Assembly: GCF_033958435.1 (NCBI RefSeq)
Contig: NC_134147.1
Coordinates: 48,478,001-48,542,000 of the forward strand
Origin: Carettochelys insculpta
Taxonomy: Eukaryota; Chordata; Testudines; Carettochelyidae
Direction of reading: 5' to 3'
Length of the DNA: 64,000 nucleotides
Position numbers and translations under genes: made by a program. Below are positions 1-11,935 of this stretch, one piece after another. The first letter of the stretch is position 1. The number at the start of each line of letters is the position of its first letter. The notes under the pieces were generated by a model. That model was given only the letters and a program-made list of their open reading frames with translations. It ran no database searches and had not been told where the DNA came from.

Positions 1-1039
1 GTGAGCTCTAAGGCAGCACTGCAAATTTCATCATTTTGAAATTTCCATTTGCTATGAGGTGTGCTCTTCTCCTGCTTTGGCTTTGACAGCAGCAAAGGTG
101 AAGGACTGGATGACCTCTCCCGGATCTGGGCTGTCTCTGAGTTTCCCTAATAGCAATAGTCTGCAGCACATACATGTTTATCTACGGGACTATTTCACAG
201 CAAGTTTTAAGCCGTGTAACTCTTTTGAGGTCTCTCATTCCTGTAAGTCTTCTGCAGTTCAGAGGCTTCTTGTGCCTCTCCAAATGGACCCATTGACCGC
301 TGTGTAATGTAAGCAATCTCACCCTGTGAATTCAGTGTTCTGTTGGGAAGGGAATTGTAGTGGACGAAGATATGTGCTAATGAAACCCCTGCTGTTTAAG
401 TGGAGATTTGTCTCTGTTCGGTATCTTTGAGCTACGTACAACACTTGCTGGTGATTGGGACAATGGGCTTTTTTTACTATGAGTGCGCCAAAAGCAGAGA
501 GCAAATATGTGATGATATATTAGTAGTGAATGTGTGATCAGCAACAAAATGTAAGATTTTTAGGCATCTTTCACTTCTGCACAAACACAGCTAAGTGGCG
601 GCAGGGGTAATAATTAGCAACAGGTACTTTGGAGAGAGACTTCTCCTGCACCCATGAAAAATTTCAATAGTAAAGACTCAAAATCCTGCCGTCACATTAT
701 GGCTCTGTCCCCTCCCATAGAATACCTAGAGTGGCGTGTTTTTGTAAGTGTACAGCGCTTGGCATTTCTGAAAGGCACTTCACTGAGACAGCTTGTTAAT
801 TGTTAATCAAGGCAGGCATCCAGGAACTGTCATGTGTACTTAACTGTCACAATCAAAGAAATTTTAAACTCAATTGTTAACTAATTTACCAGATTTCGCC
901 TGCTTCCACCACAGAAGGGAATTGGCTGCCAGGGTAACTTTCAAGCTTAGCTGAAACTCCGTCAAATTTCTTTGCGCTGCAAACACCTTTTAACTCGGGT
1001 TGCCGAAAAATAAGCCAGTGTTTGTTGCATTTGGATCAT
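1..1039. other. No recognised feature
   Basis: Unique-looking, AT-leaning DNA. The longest + frame (59-307) has no domain and no splice context. Nothing can be supported. Confidence 0.5.
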
Positions 1040-1163
1040 TTGATTATTGCTCATTCTGTTCACTCCCTATGGGGCATCTGACACTGGTCTCTGTCGGAAG
1101 AAAGGATACCAGGCCAGATGGACCTTTGGTCTGACCCAGCGTGGCCATTCTTCTGCTCTGAAA
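1040..1163 (+). mobile_element. CR1 3' end fragment
   Basis: GGCATCTGACACTGGTCTCT...GGACCTTTGGTCTGACCCAG...GGCCATTCTTCTG matches the 3'UTR of the young CR1 at 41340-41425, with moderate decay. Confidence 0.8.
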
Positions 1164-2356
1164 AAATTAGCTAGTGAGCAGAATTGAGCAGTCCCTGGCG
1201 TCACATCCAATTTGGATTTGAACATCTTTTGAAAGTATCCATACTAACAACTCATGTTCTCTGTTGGCAGTCCAAGCTGCAGGTTCTCAGTAGGCACTGG
1301 ACCACTCTTAGTCATGCAGCTGCAAATCTAGAGGGATCCCATTAAGTTGAAATGAGTTAATTCCAACTTAATTTACAACAGTTGAGATGACAGCAGAATT
1401 TGTCCCCTTATTTTCAAGAATGTTGCTAGGAGTTGTGATGGGGTCGGGACCTGGGCAAATGGGCACCCAGGAGCCATGACTAGGAGTGTGACTCCTTGCA
1501 CAGCTGTTTTGGGGGTGTTATAGGGCAAGTCTCTGTCCCAGTGATGTTGGTGTTAATCCAGAGTGCTGCCACAGTCTATCTAGAGGTCAAACATGGAGGG
1601 TTGTAGGAGGGGCTGAGTGGTTCAGAAAGTCTGCGTGTGCAGTGGAGCCTTTGCCTTTAACATATGGTTACTAGATCAGTCTAGCTGAGATCAGTAGTAA
1701 CCCAATGATGTTACCTCTGAGAACTATTGACCTACATGGGCATAAAGGGTGTGGTCTCCTCCCAGTAGATGGGCAGCCACCTCCCCAAAGCCGACCCTGC
1801 TGCTAGCTGTGCTGCACTTGCTCTGTGGAGGGAAAGAGATCTCCATTCCCCAGTGCAGGCTGCCTGCTACCTTTCGCCAGTGCAAACTTCATGTGTATCA
1901 ATATATCAAGTTGCAGAGATTTGACAGTAAAAATAGGTTGTAGGGAACAGACCCACACTGATACTGGGGACAAACTAAGCAATCCATCGGTCTTTGTATC
2001 TCTAATTTATGAATACATCTCCATGGGGCCACCGTTTCAAGACTAAAAACTCAGACAGGAAAGCCACCAGTCCTGTGCTGAGCGGGACACTGGGAAACTT
2101 TCCTCATATGTTCTTTATCCCCAAATCCAGCTTCAGGAACACAGTTAAAAATCCAGCTGGCAATAGGTGATATGTCCGCTGCATAAAAATGTGATCAGAT
2201 ACTGCAGTCAAGATTTCTTTGCTTTCCCCCAGCAAGTTTTTACCACAAAAGGCCATTTTCTCTCTCCCTATTCACAGGGAGCAGTGACTTCCTCTCTAGC
2301 AGTCCCTAGAGAGATTGCCTTTGCTAAGAGATGAGTTTCATAAATTAGTGGAGAAA

Positions 2357-2578
2357 AGTCACAGAGAGGTAGCTGTGTTAGTCTGTATCTTCACAAAGCA
2401 CAAAAGCAGTCCTGTAAGCATTTTAAAGACTAACAAAATAATTTATCAGGTGATGAGCATTCGTGGGACAGACCCACTTCTTCAGAATTTATTAGCAGAA
2501 TTTCCAGATCTGAAGAAGTGGGTCTGTTTAATGAAAGCTCGTCACCTAATAGATAATTTTGTTAGTCTTTCGTCCTAG
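2357..2578. mobile_element. PLE-derived foldback (family A), compact
   Basis: The left arm starts AGAGAGGTAGCTGTGTTAGTC and runs to ACAGACCCACTTCTTCAGA. After a spacer, the right arm reads AGATCTGAAGAAGTGGGTCT...CACCTAATAGATAATTTTGTTAGTCTTTC. The arms are reverse complements. The hammerhead-like segment in the right arm (2506-2546) keeps CTGAAGA and GAAAGCTC but has lost the distal side of stem II. Confidence 0.8.
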
Positions 2579-2579
2579 T

Positions 2580-5379
2580 GAACAAAAGTTTCTTTCCACA
2601 GCCAGAGTGACATGTAGCCCAGATATGCACACCCTGTGCCTGGCTGAAACCACATGGATCTTAATGTAACTGTTAAAAAGAAAAAAAAACCCAGTTGGCA
2701 TTATCTAAAACTAAGGAGCAGTAGAAGGAAGGGCCCCAAAGTCTCCGCAGCCCTTTCCTTCCCATAAGAACAGCATGCTGCATTTGAAATGCCAGCTGTG
2801 TGTTCTTTCTCCTTCTGAGATTGTGCCCTTTCTTCTGTCCCTGAATTTTAGGCTCAATCAAAGCTCAGAGGACCTGCAATGTGCACATTTGTGGCTTTCA
2901 TGCAGAGAGTTAGGAATCATTTCCCAGGGCGAGCGCATCAGATTGCATTTGCCCTATTGCATTCTCATTACTAGAATTAGGCTTGGTTAATTATTTAAAA
3001 CTCCAGATTATATGGGTACAAAGGGTTTTTGTCTCCCTTTTGGAGCATGTCCCGTTGTTACGCAGTGATGTGACTACCCAACCCAAGGGAGAGTGAAGTG
3101 GAGGGGCAAGTCTCCCAGGTCTCAAACAAAACAGAACAAACGCCCCACCCAGCAAAATTCCACAGGCTGCCTACCTGGCAGAGACTAAGTGCCCATACGT
3201 TTAAAGGAAAAGTCCTAATTGTGATGCCAGTGATGATCTGAGAGAGAGGATCATTAGCACCTGCCAGTCATAGGGCTTTCTGTGCTGCTAATTGTAATGT
3301 GCATCTCCACTGCAGATACCGTAAGGAATCAGGTTGTCATTTTGTCCCAGCAATGATCCTTGCCAAAAAGGAGACTCAAATGGTTACTGCTCTGAGTCAT
3401 GCACTGTAGATTTTGGCCCTTTAAAAGAAAGTAAGGGATTTCTGAACACCACTGACTCACCGGTAGAGTCTAGGATGCGTTCACTTTTGCTCATATAAAC
3501 AAGACTGTTCGGGATTTGCCTCTTTTTTTAGTCAAGTACCAAAGTTTTCAAAACACTTAATTTTCCTGGGGTTCGGTGAATTCAAGAGGATCAGGCCAGC
3601 TCAGCATTTAAAATGATTCTGGCTTGGACACTAGGTTCTTATTAATTTCATGCAAGACATATATTCCCACTAGCTGCAGAATATTAGCTGTGCCACTCCT
3701 AACTGACAACATGGAGACCAGAATATGGCTGTTTTCTGTGTTTTCAGAGCAACGCCCAGGAGTAACTGTGGCTGGAACAAATAGATTGTGTCTCTTTGGT
3801 CAGGGTTCTTTTGCAAATCTAATTCTGATCTGTAAAAATGTAGAGGCAGATCCTGGCATAGCAGCACTGCCTTTCAGGGGAGCTGTGACAATTTACCTGC
3901 AGATATTCCCCAGTGACCTTACTGTGGGAGTCATAGAGCAAAAGACAATTCCACCAGACAAAAATTCATGACAGACTAATGCTTCCTTGTGTCCATGGAA
4001 CAAAAGTCACAACAACTATCTGTCACTTTCCCACAACATCAGATTGTACCAAAGTCGCAGTACATGTCAGCAAAGTTGGGAAATAGATCAACAGATCTCT
4101 GGAGTGGTGTGATATGGTTGGAAATGTTACCTAAGGCTACTAAGAGAGGTGAGACATCTTAAAGTTACTTATGCTGAGTGGGTCAACGAGACTGTAGATG
4201 GATTCAAAACTCGCATGACTTACCCAGAGTAAACTCAAGTTAAAATTGTAACAAACAGCCTCCCCTTGGTTTGTTACTGACTGTAGCTTTTAGGTCTTTG
4301 TATGACTTGGGTACAGGATGTTGGGTTCCAGAACGGCCCACATGGAAATATTTTCAGTCTTATCACTTTTTAGTCGAGTACAAAAAAAAATAGTCCAGAT
4401 AGGCAAAGGGTTATGACGTAAATCGTGAAGAAGTAAGAAATTCTAATAGAAGGGTAATTGCTTTGCCTTAGCTCATTCTTTAGGATGTCATGTCTTAGTA
4501 CCATCATGCTGCATGGAGCACTGCATAGAGAGACAGGTCTGAAGTCAGTGGAAACTCTCCCACAGATTACAATTGCCTTGGGCTCAGATCCACACAGTGA
4601 CTTCACGCATTGGTCTCAGACCCTCTGCAACTGGGCTCCGCAGGCTTGTGTCACCTGTGTTGCCAAGGGCTTGCAGGAAACCAGTTGCCAGAGCTATGCA
4701 AAGTTCTGGGTCTTGCTGTTTGAAATGCTTGGGTTAAAACGTCTGGAAATAGTAGTTTCCTTCAACAACTGCGCAAGGCTTTCAAAGTACCCGATTCATC
4801 ACCCAGGCTCCCTACAAGGACAGTCTTCTGCTTTGTCCTGGGGCTCTACCTGGGAAGATTTACGCTATATGGTGATAAGGTGGAAATTCTAGTTCTTAGT
4901 GTATGGGTTTTGAGATATCAGATGGCTCTTTTGGTCAGCCAGGCTCTTTCCATTAAGTTGTAGGGATTTTTAATGCACGGCTACTAAAATACTAGCCTGT
5001 AGCAGGTGCCTTGTGTCCCTGTCAGTGTGGATTCCACACATTGTTACGTGAGACTGAAAGCGCTTTGCATTCCTGCATTGTACATCCTGGTGTAATGCAA
5101 GTGAGCATTGGCAGCAGTTACTCTTCTGAACAAACTGCTGACTGTTGCCTACCTTTTTCAACACATCCACGTGTAGAGGCACAATGGTGCACTTCTGCAT
5201 GTGTCACCTTGGACGCACGAAAACCCTCCTTGTCCTTATGCAACAAAGAGTTGTGCTCTTGCATGTAGATGTGTGTGCATGATCCAGCCTTCCAGCAGGA
5301 TCGGCAGCTTTGCTTGACAAAGAGAGGTACGCACTTGAGCCTCTCTTCAGACAAGCACTTCGGCAAGTGCTTACCTCCC
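2580..5379. other. No recognised feature
   Basis: Open frames of up to 144 codons (4458-4892) look incidental: compositionally random with no motif. No family seen elsewhere in the window occurs here. Confidence 0.5.
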
Positions 5380-5692
5380 ATGTGTCAGAGAGGTCGCCGT
5401 GTTAGTCTGCAGCTTCGAGAACAGCAAGAAGTCCTGTGGCACCTTATAGACTAACAGATATTTTGGAGCATGAGCTTTCATGGGCAAAGACCCACTTCAT
5501 CAGATGCATGATTGGGGGGCGGTTTCCAGAGGGGTACTCTGGCCCTCACTTTTACTGAGACCCTCCCTCTTTAAGTACCTCTCTGGAAGCCCCCCTCCCA
5601 CACTCGTGCGTCTGATGCCGCGGGCCTTTGCCCACGAAAGCTTATGCTCCCAATTATCTGTTAGTCTATAAGGTACCACAGGACTGCTTGCT
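5380..5692. mobile_element. PLE-derived foldback (family B)
   Basis: Left arm TCAGAGAGGTCGCCGTGTTAGTC...AAGTCCTGTGGCACCTTATA...GAGCATGAGCTTTCATGGGC; right arm GCCCACGAAAGCTTATGCTC...GTTAGTCTATAAGGTACCAC. The left arm, read on the - strand, holds an intact hammerhead-like core. The right-arm core has CTGATGC, so A9 is replaced. The interior is a ~90-nt GC-rich spacer without coding sequence. Confidence 0.8.
5466..5510 (-). ncRNA. Hammerhead-ribozyme-like motif, PLE family B
   Basis: On the - strand: GCAU (stem I), CUGAUGA, extra A, stem II GUGGG/CCCAU with loop UCUUUG, GAAA, GCUC, AUGC. Stem I has four Watson-Crick pairs (GCAU/AUGC). It follows the same layout as family A with different stem I bases, as expected for a conserved fold. 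Confidence 0.55.
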
Positions 5693-5699
5693 GTACCTC

Positions 5700-7705
5700 C
5701 CATGTTGTTCATAAGCAGTGAATGCTGTGGCAGGCAGAGTGTCAGGAAAGAGATTTCTATTCAGCATGCACAGAGGCCAGTTTTATATTGACAGGGATTT
5801 GTGTTTCTCTGTAGCTGCCTTGCCCATTTTGCATTCCTGAGCCCCTGATGACACACCAAACTGGGTGCCTCCTGAAACTTGACCCTTTATCTCCATTTCC
5901 AGGCATTGGCATGCATCTTTGATTTCAGTGTTAAAGTTAGGTGTGTACTTTGCTGCACTGGGGCCACAGGGGGTGCACCTCTGTGAAACTTGACAACCTA
6001 AAGCCCAAACTATATCTACCCATATGTCCCTAAGTTCTGGTTCATGTTTAACCAGGGGTGAATTTTGGTGGCCAGGTTGTAGACTCCTTAAAAGCAGGGA
6101 GCAAAGTTGACATATGTGATGCAGCCTGAACTGTGGCAAGAAGACTGATGGTATCGTTCCATTTCACCTGATGTCCCAATGTCATTACTGCAATACTCAC
6201 AATTGCTTTTAGTGCAGTCAGGGCCTGCCAACACTGATGCCAATTGTGGTACTAGGTTGAAAGAGAAAGCTTCATTTGAGCATCTCTCGAGCTTATCTAA
6301 AGTCAGCCCTTTCCTGTACAAATACAGACCAACTGAGCTGAGATCTTTCAACTCATTCCACCCTCTGTCACAGCCAGATTTTCACAGTAGGGGAATCGTA
6401 TGCTTCTTTGGCAAAATATCACACCAAACATCTTTGGGAGCAGAAGGCGTTCAGAATGCTGCTGCATTTTCCATCCACTCAGTGAGTTTTAAATGGCCTT
6501 TGCTTTGCCAAACCCTTTTTGCCTCTGTGCCACAAAGGAAACTGAGACTCTAAATGAATTAGCAAACGCAATGGTGTCAGTGCCATGTCAGCCATTCGTA
6601 ATTGTTACAGAGGTGGGTTTTTTAAACCGAACAGCAAGATCAGTGTGTGTCTTTGAATATAGCCTTAAATACCTGCTTGATACTTTGCTTTCTCCTTGCC
6701 TTAACCTAGCCATTATTCAAAATCTGTTGCTGTTTTATAAACATCTCTCCCAGATCTTGTCACACAAATGCTCTGTACAGAAGGTTTTAATAGAATTTCT
6801 GCAGGATACAGCATGGGGGTGGAGAGTTGTTTTTTAAGTTTAGCTGAGCAGCGTTTTAAAAGGAGCTGGCTTGGGCACTGGAACCTTGGTGCAAGTTTGA
6901 GTTGCTATGGAGACCTGTTGTGTTTGATATTTGTGCTTTGGCAGACAAAATGCTGCTTGAATCTAGAACACCACTATAATGTCAAATTCTTGGAAATCAT
7001 TATAAGATTCATCAGTGTCACAGCTGAGCACATCGAGGGAGTATTGTAGGTTGTTTCTTAGTGTCAGAGCAACAGCAGAACCATTCCAAATGGCTGGGAT
7101 AAGCCACATGGAGACAGAATATATTGAGTTGTGGTTTTAGATTACTTGTGTAATGTGTTTTCTCCCACTACACAATAAACATTTTAATAAGATACCAACC
7201 CAGTTCAACAGCCACCATCACTAATTTGCTGCTTTGTTATTACTGTACTGCAATTTGTTCTTTTTTAATTCAGGCAGGATAGACAAATAGCCGACTGGTT
7301 ACTTGCTACAGCATAAATTACTAGACGGGAGGGCTGGAATATTAGAATATGCCTTTCAGCCAGTGATTTTACCCACCTGGAAGAGCCAGGTTATATGAGA
7401 GGTTCAGGAATCTTGGTCATGGTTTGACTTTCTGGCCAGTCTCCAGCAGAAGCAGGGTTCCCTAGAATTATGAACAATGATATTTCCTCCATGTGTCCTG
7501 ACCCCATTCCAGGAATCATGTTTTGGGCCCCTAGTTTTACCTGGGTGCCCTATGTCCTTATCACCTAAAGACAGAGAGAAGGAGGAGGAGTGTTTTATTG
7601 ATAGCATCTACTCTGAAGCAATCAGATTATATCAAGAAGGGCAAAATAATGAAATACAATGAACAGTCAGTCATCCCTGAAAATCCAGTGCCAGTACGTC
7701 TGAAT
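5700..7705. other. No recognised feature
   Basis: Overlapping short frames on both strands (6088-6837) show no conserved motif. An ATAAAC run at 7182 and TTTTTTAATT near 7261 are not associated with any gene. Confidence 0.45.
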
Positions 7706-7708
7706 GTT

Positions 7709-8000
7709 AGAACATAAGAATGGCCCTACTGGATCAGATCAAAGATCCATCCAGCTTAGTATCCTGTCTTCCAACAGAGGCCAATGCCAGGTATCCCAGA
7801 GAAATAAACAGAACTGGTAATCATCAAATGACCCCTCCCCTGTCACCCACTCCCAGCTTCTGGCAAACTAAGGCTCGGGACCCCATTCCTACTCATTCTG
7901 GCTAATAGCCATTGACGCACCCATTTGCCATGAATTTATCTAGTTCTTTTTTTAACCCTGTTATAGTCTTCTTGTAGTTATTTTCTAACTTTCAGCTATC
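7709..8000 (-). mobile_element. CR1 3' fragment, reverse orientation
   Basis: Starts AGAACATAAGAATGGCCCTA, the reverse complement of a CR1 tail, and runs through the 3'UTR (CCAGCTTAGTATCCTGTCTT; TCTAGTTCTTTTTTTAACCC) before decaying near 8000. Confidence 0.8.
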
Positions 8001-9005
8001 CCTCCCCCTCTTTTTTGTTGTTGTTGCTCCTAGTTTGTTTTAAAAAATACTTTGGGGGCTGGTATATTGCATGCTTGGTCTCTGCCTGAAGATGAACTTT
8101 CGTGGAAAGACTGAATCAAATCATGTTGGCAATACTGCAGTTATTCATTCAAGGACAAAAACGTTTTCCCCAGATGTTCCAATGAGAAAATTAGGACTTC
8201 AATAACTCAGCTATCAGAAACTAGGAACTGCAAATTTGGCTTTTTTTGTAGATCTCTTTGAAACTTGAACTTGTTTTGTAGCTCTTACTGAAGTTAACCT
8301 GCTCTGAAACAGAAAAGCTCCATAGCACTGAAATTATAACTTTTGAAAGTCAGCACTTGTATGTGTGCATTAGACTTTTCCCACACACTTTATGAAAGTA
8401 TGTATGGACTTAATTTATATTTGTATATTTCCAGGTTAAGGGCGCATTTGCTAGGTCATGCCAGGAAAGGCTGTATTAGTCAAGGATTTCCCAGTGGTCA
8501 ACATTAATAATCATTGAAAAGTCTGTGAAATGATTTTGTTCCAACAGTGACTGATGAAGCGTCACTGGGATCTACCAAACCACCTCACTCTGAAATTTCA
8601 GGCTTCAGCCTTTTTCAAATTTTCTAAATTGGAATAAAGACAGCAGAATAGCAGATATCCCCGTTAAAGGAATCTACTTGGTTAGTGAACCCAGCTGAGC
8701 TGGTGCGTTTCACTGGCTGAGTGTTCTATATAAAAATATTATAAGGTTGGCCCTGGGAGCTAATCCACTTGACATTCTTGAGATTATTCTTATGCATGCA
8801 GACTGGTAGACAAAGCAGCTAGAGCCCTTTGATAACGGCACCTGGACACCAAGAAAAGTCTTTGTCAGGTCTGGGAATATATGGTCCTGTGGTCATGGTG
8901 CAAGGCCACAGAGTAACTCATTTCTCCAAGACAGGGAGAATTTCTAGAGTGAATCCTTTCAGCTAAGAGATAAATAGAAGAACCTCATATACATTCTCTG
9001 TGACA

Positions 9006-9108
9006 GTCTGAGAGAGGTAGCCATGTTAGTCAGTAGCTTCACAAATAATAAGCGGTGCTGTAGCTCCTTAGGGACTAACAAATGTATTGGGTCATGACCA
9101 TGTATCTC
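9006..9108. mobile_element. PLE-derived single arm (family A-like)
   Basis: GAGAGAGGTAGCCATGTTAGTC...GTGCTGTAGCTCCTTAGGGACTAACAAATGTATTGGGTCATGACCATG matches the outer part of the foldback arms. The inner hammerhead-like part is absent or unrecognisable and no right arm follows. Confidence 0.65.
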
Positions 9109-9329
9109 CAGTCTTGTAGGGAAGTGCCATCAGTGAGACCCAAAGAGCAGAAGCAAGTGAGATCCAGAGATGGTTTAAAGGTCAGGTCACACTATGACTT
9201 TGAGTTTCTATTCTAATCCAGAAAATACAACTAAGCCTGAAGGAGCATGATGCTAGTGTCTGCAAGCCGGCTCCCTGGAGAGAAAAGAGCACCATGGCCA
9301 TCCGGAAGCCATCACCCTGCCTGGAGAGT

Positions 9330-10071
9330 ACTCAGAACGGCTACGTCTACACTGGCACACTACATCAAAGTAGCCTATTTGAACGTAAGAACATCGAAAT
9401 AGGTTACTTCAACGTGTATCATCTACACGTCCTCCAGGGCTGTTGCCACTGACGTTCAACGTCGAAGTAGCAACGGGGAACATCGAAAGGAGCCACCCCG
9501 GAAGGAAATGCGGAGCGTCCACACACACAAGCACTCTCCGTCGAAATAAGGGGCCAGCAAAGCCTGCAGACAGGGTCACAGGCTGGACTAGCCCTTCTGG
9601 GGTAAGAGCAAGCTGCTCCCTTAAAGGGCCCCCCTCCCAGACACACTCGGCCTGCACGGCACGAGGTCCACAGAGCCGACAACCAGTTGCAGACCCCATG
9701 AATACAGCATGGACCCCCAGCTGCAGCAGCAGCAGCCAGAAGCCCTGGGCTAAGGGCTGCTGCACACGGTGACCATAGAGCCCCGCAGGGGCTGGACAGA
9801 GCGTCTCTCAACCCCTCAGCTGATGGCCGCCATGGAGGACCCCGCTATTTTGAAGTAGCAGGACGCGGATCGTCTACACACTCCCTACTTCGACATTGAA
9901 TGTCGAAGTAGGGCGCTATTCCCATCTTTGGATGGGAATAGCGATTTCAGCATCTCGCCACCTAACGTTGATTTCAACGTCGAAATAGCACACGGTGCGT
10001 GTAGACGTGAGGCATGCTATTTCGACGTTGTGCCGGCTACTTCGAAGTAGCCAGCTAGTGTCGACGCACCC
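9330..10071. mobile_element. Palindrome-rich DNA element, copy 1 (PIF/Harbinger-like guess)
   Basis: Left end GGCTACGTCTACACTGGCAC; right end, reverse-complemented, GGGTGCGTCGACACTAGCTG. The interior holds many TTCGACGTTGAACGTCGAA-type palindromes (for example 9889-9912) and a ~400-nt block shared with the copy at 62056, including CAGCAGCAGCAGCCAGAAGC, GCTAAGGGCTGCTGC and TGATGGCCGCCATGGAGGAC. AAC/AAT flanks are compatible with a 3-bp target duplication. No transposase frame is present. Confidence 0.75.
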
Positions 10072-10075
10072 AATA

Positions 10076-10870
10076 AGAATATCAAAAACATCCACGCTGG
10101 GTCAGACCAGTGGTCCATCTAGCCCAGTATTCTACCTCTGACAGTGACGAATGCCAGAGCATCAGCAGGCATATGCAGAACAGAGCAGACAGAGTTATCT
10201 GCCCTATATCCCCTCCTGACAGTCAGAGGTTTAGGGTCAGCCTGAGCATGGGGTTGCATCCCTACCCAGCTTGGCTAATCGCCATCATGGACCGATTCTG
10301 TGTGAACTTACAGAGTTCTTGTTTGAACTCAGTTAACCGTGCGCTATGTCAAAAAGGACTTCCTCTTGTTTGTATTAATCCAGCTGGTACTAATTCCACT
10401 GGGGGGACCCTTGGTTTTTGTATCATGGGAAAGGTTAAATCACACATCCCTATTCTCTCCTTCCACTCCAGGCATGATTTTACAGACCTCCCTCAGATCC
10501 CCCCTTAGTTGTAACTTTGATAAATTAAACAGCCCTAATCATTTTAGTTTCTCCTCATGTGGAAGCTGTTCCATGCCTGGATCATCTTTCTTGTCCTTCT
10601 CTGAACCTTGTCCATTTCCATTATATCCTTTTTGAGATGAGACACCCAGTATGGGACACCATAGCACATTATATAGGCACTCTATATTTTTTTTACTTAT
10701 TTTCTATTCTTTTCTTAATAGTTCTTAATATTTTGTTGCTTTTTTAACCACTGTGGCTGCCCATGAAACAGTGTTTTCAGAGAACTACGCATGATGATGC
10801 TAAGGTTTCTTTTCTGAGTGGGAACAGCTAATTTAGAACTCAGAATTTAAATCCCAGAATGGGATTGATA
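10076..10870 (-). mobile_element. CR1 fragment, reverse orientation
   Basis: Reverse-strand CR1: 3'UTR first (GGGTCAGACCAGTGGTCCAT), then decayed reverse transcriptase sequence (TGATTTTACAGACCTCCCTCAGAT; TTCTGAACCTTGTCCATTTCC; CAGAGAACTACGCATGATGATG). Many indels. It directly abuts the palindrome-rich element ending near 10071. Confidence 0.8.
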
Positions 10871-11627
10871 GAGCGAAGCGGGAGCTTACAGCCCCCCTGA
10901 AGTCAGCGAGAGGCAAGTTTGGTTGGGGGCCTGACAGGAGTTGAGGATGAAACAGAAAATGGGATGGCCAGCACAAATCTACACCCGTTCCAAACAGCAG
11001 TGTCAGTCAGACATTCTAGCGAGGCTCATTCCATACAAGTGCAGGGCTCCTCTTTCTAAATCTAGGTTTGAGAGCACAGTCAGTGGCCCCAGCAAAAGCT
11101 TATTGACATGTGTTCTTTAACACACACCTGCTTGGGGCTGCAAACAGCCTGATGTGGCAATGTCTTGGGTACCAAACCACCACCTGCAGGTAAAAGGAAG
11201 GCTGACACAGCAAACATGGCCACCATCTCCCAGTGCTTCCAAAGAGGCTGACGCCAGGTTGTCAGGGATGCTGGCAGCTCCTGAGCCACCTTGTAAGGGC
11301 CAGGAAGTAAACAGCTACACGTGGAGGTGCAGCGATTGAGACACGTGGAAGCAGCTTGGAGCTGGCAATTCTGACAGAGTAGAGTGTGGCTGGACGTCCT
11401 TGCTGAAGGCAGACACGTTCACGCTAAGCAGCTGGAAGGACACATATTGTTCATGACCAGGACTTTGCTTCTTTGCTCAGGGCTTTTGCATTTTAGTGAC
11501 ACTTGCAAGAATGCTGTTCTGCCCTCAGAACATCAGACCTCTGAGAGGGGTCCAAAAACAGCCAGATATAATTAGCCACTGATGCTGTAACACCAGCCAG
11601 AGGCAGCAGCCTCCAGAGGCTGTGTGA

Positions 11628-11935
11628 CTAGGGTGACCATCCGTCCCATAGTGGGCAGGATGGGCCCATATTTGGGACGCCAAAAAGGCGCCTCCACTTA
11701 TTTTTAGAAAGGGACTCATTGTCCTGTATTTGCCCCCCCACCCCCCAACCTCTGACCTTTTCCGCCAGCAGCTGCTGGCGGGAGTCACTTCCCTGAGCCT
11801 CGGGGAAGTGGAGGGGGTGTGGGCAGCTGCCATCTCATTCCCAACTCCCCAGGGCTTGGTGGAGCCAGGAGGAGCCGCCCCTCCCTCCCTGTCCCGTATT
11901 TGGAGATGCGGTCGCCCTTTACATGACTGAAAGGC
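11628..11935. mobile_element. Short AGGGTGACC inverted-repeat element
   Basis: TAGGGTGACCATCCGTCCCA at the left and, at the right, GTCCCGTATTTGGAGATGCGGTCGCCCTTT. The right end reverse-complements to AGGGCGACCGCATCTCCAAA and resembles the right end of the large element at 53987. GC-rich filler between; no coding frame. Confidence 0.65.

Noticed and set aside
4458..4892. 144-codon + strand open frame
   Set aside because: No domain, no signal sequence, no conserved motif and no splice context; an open frame of this length is expected by chance in 64 kb.
9443..9772. 109-130-codon frames within the palindrome-rich element as a host gene
   Set aside because: The block is shared with the second element copy at 62056, where the frames differ; no conserved reading frame.
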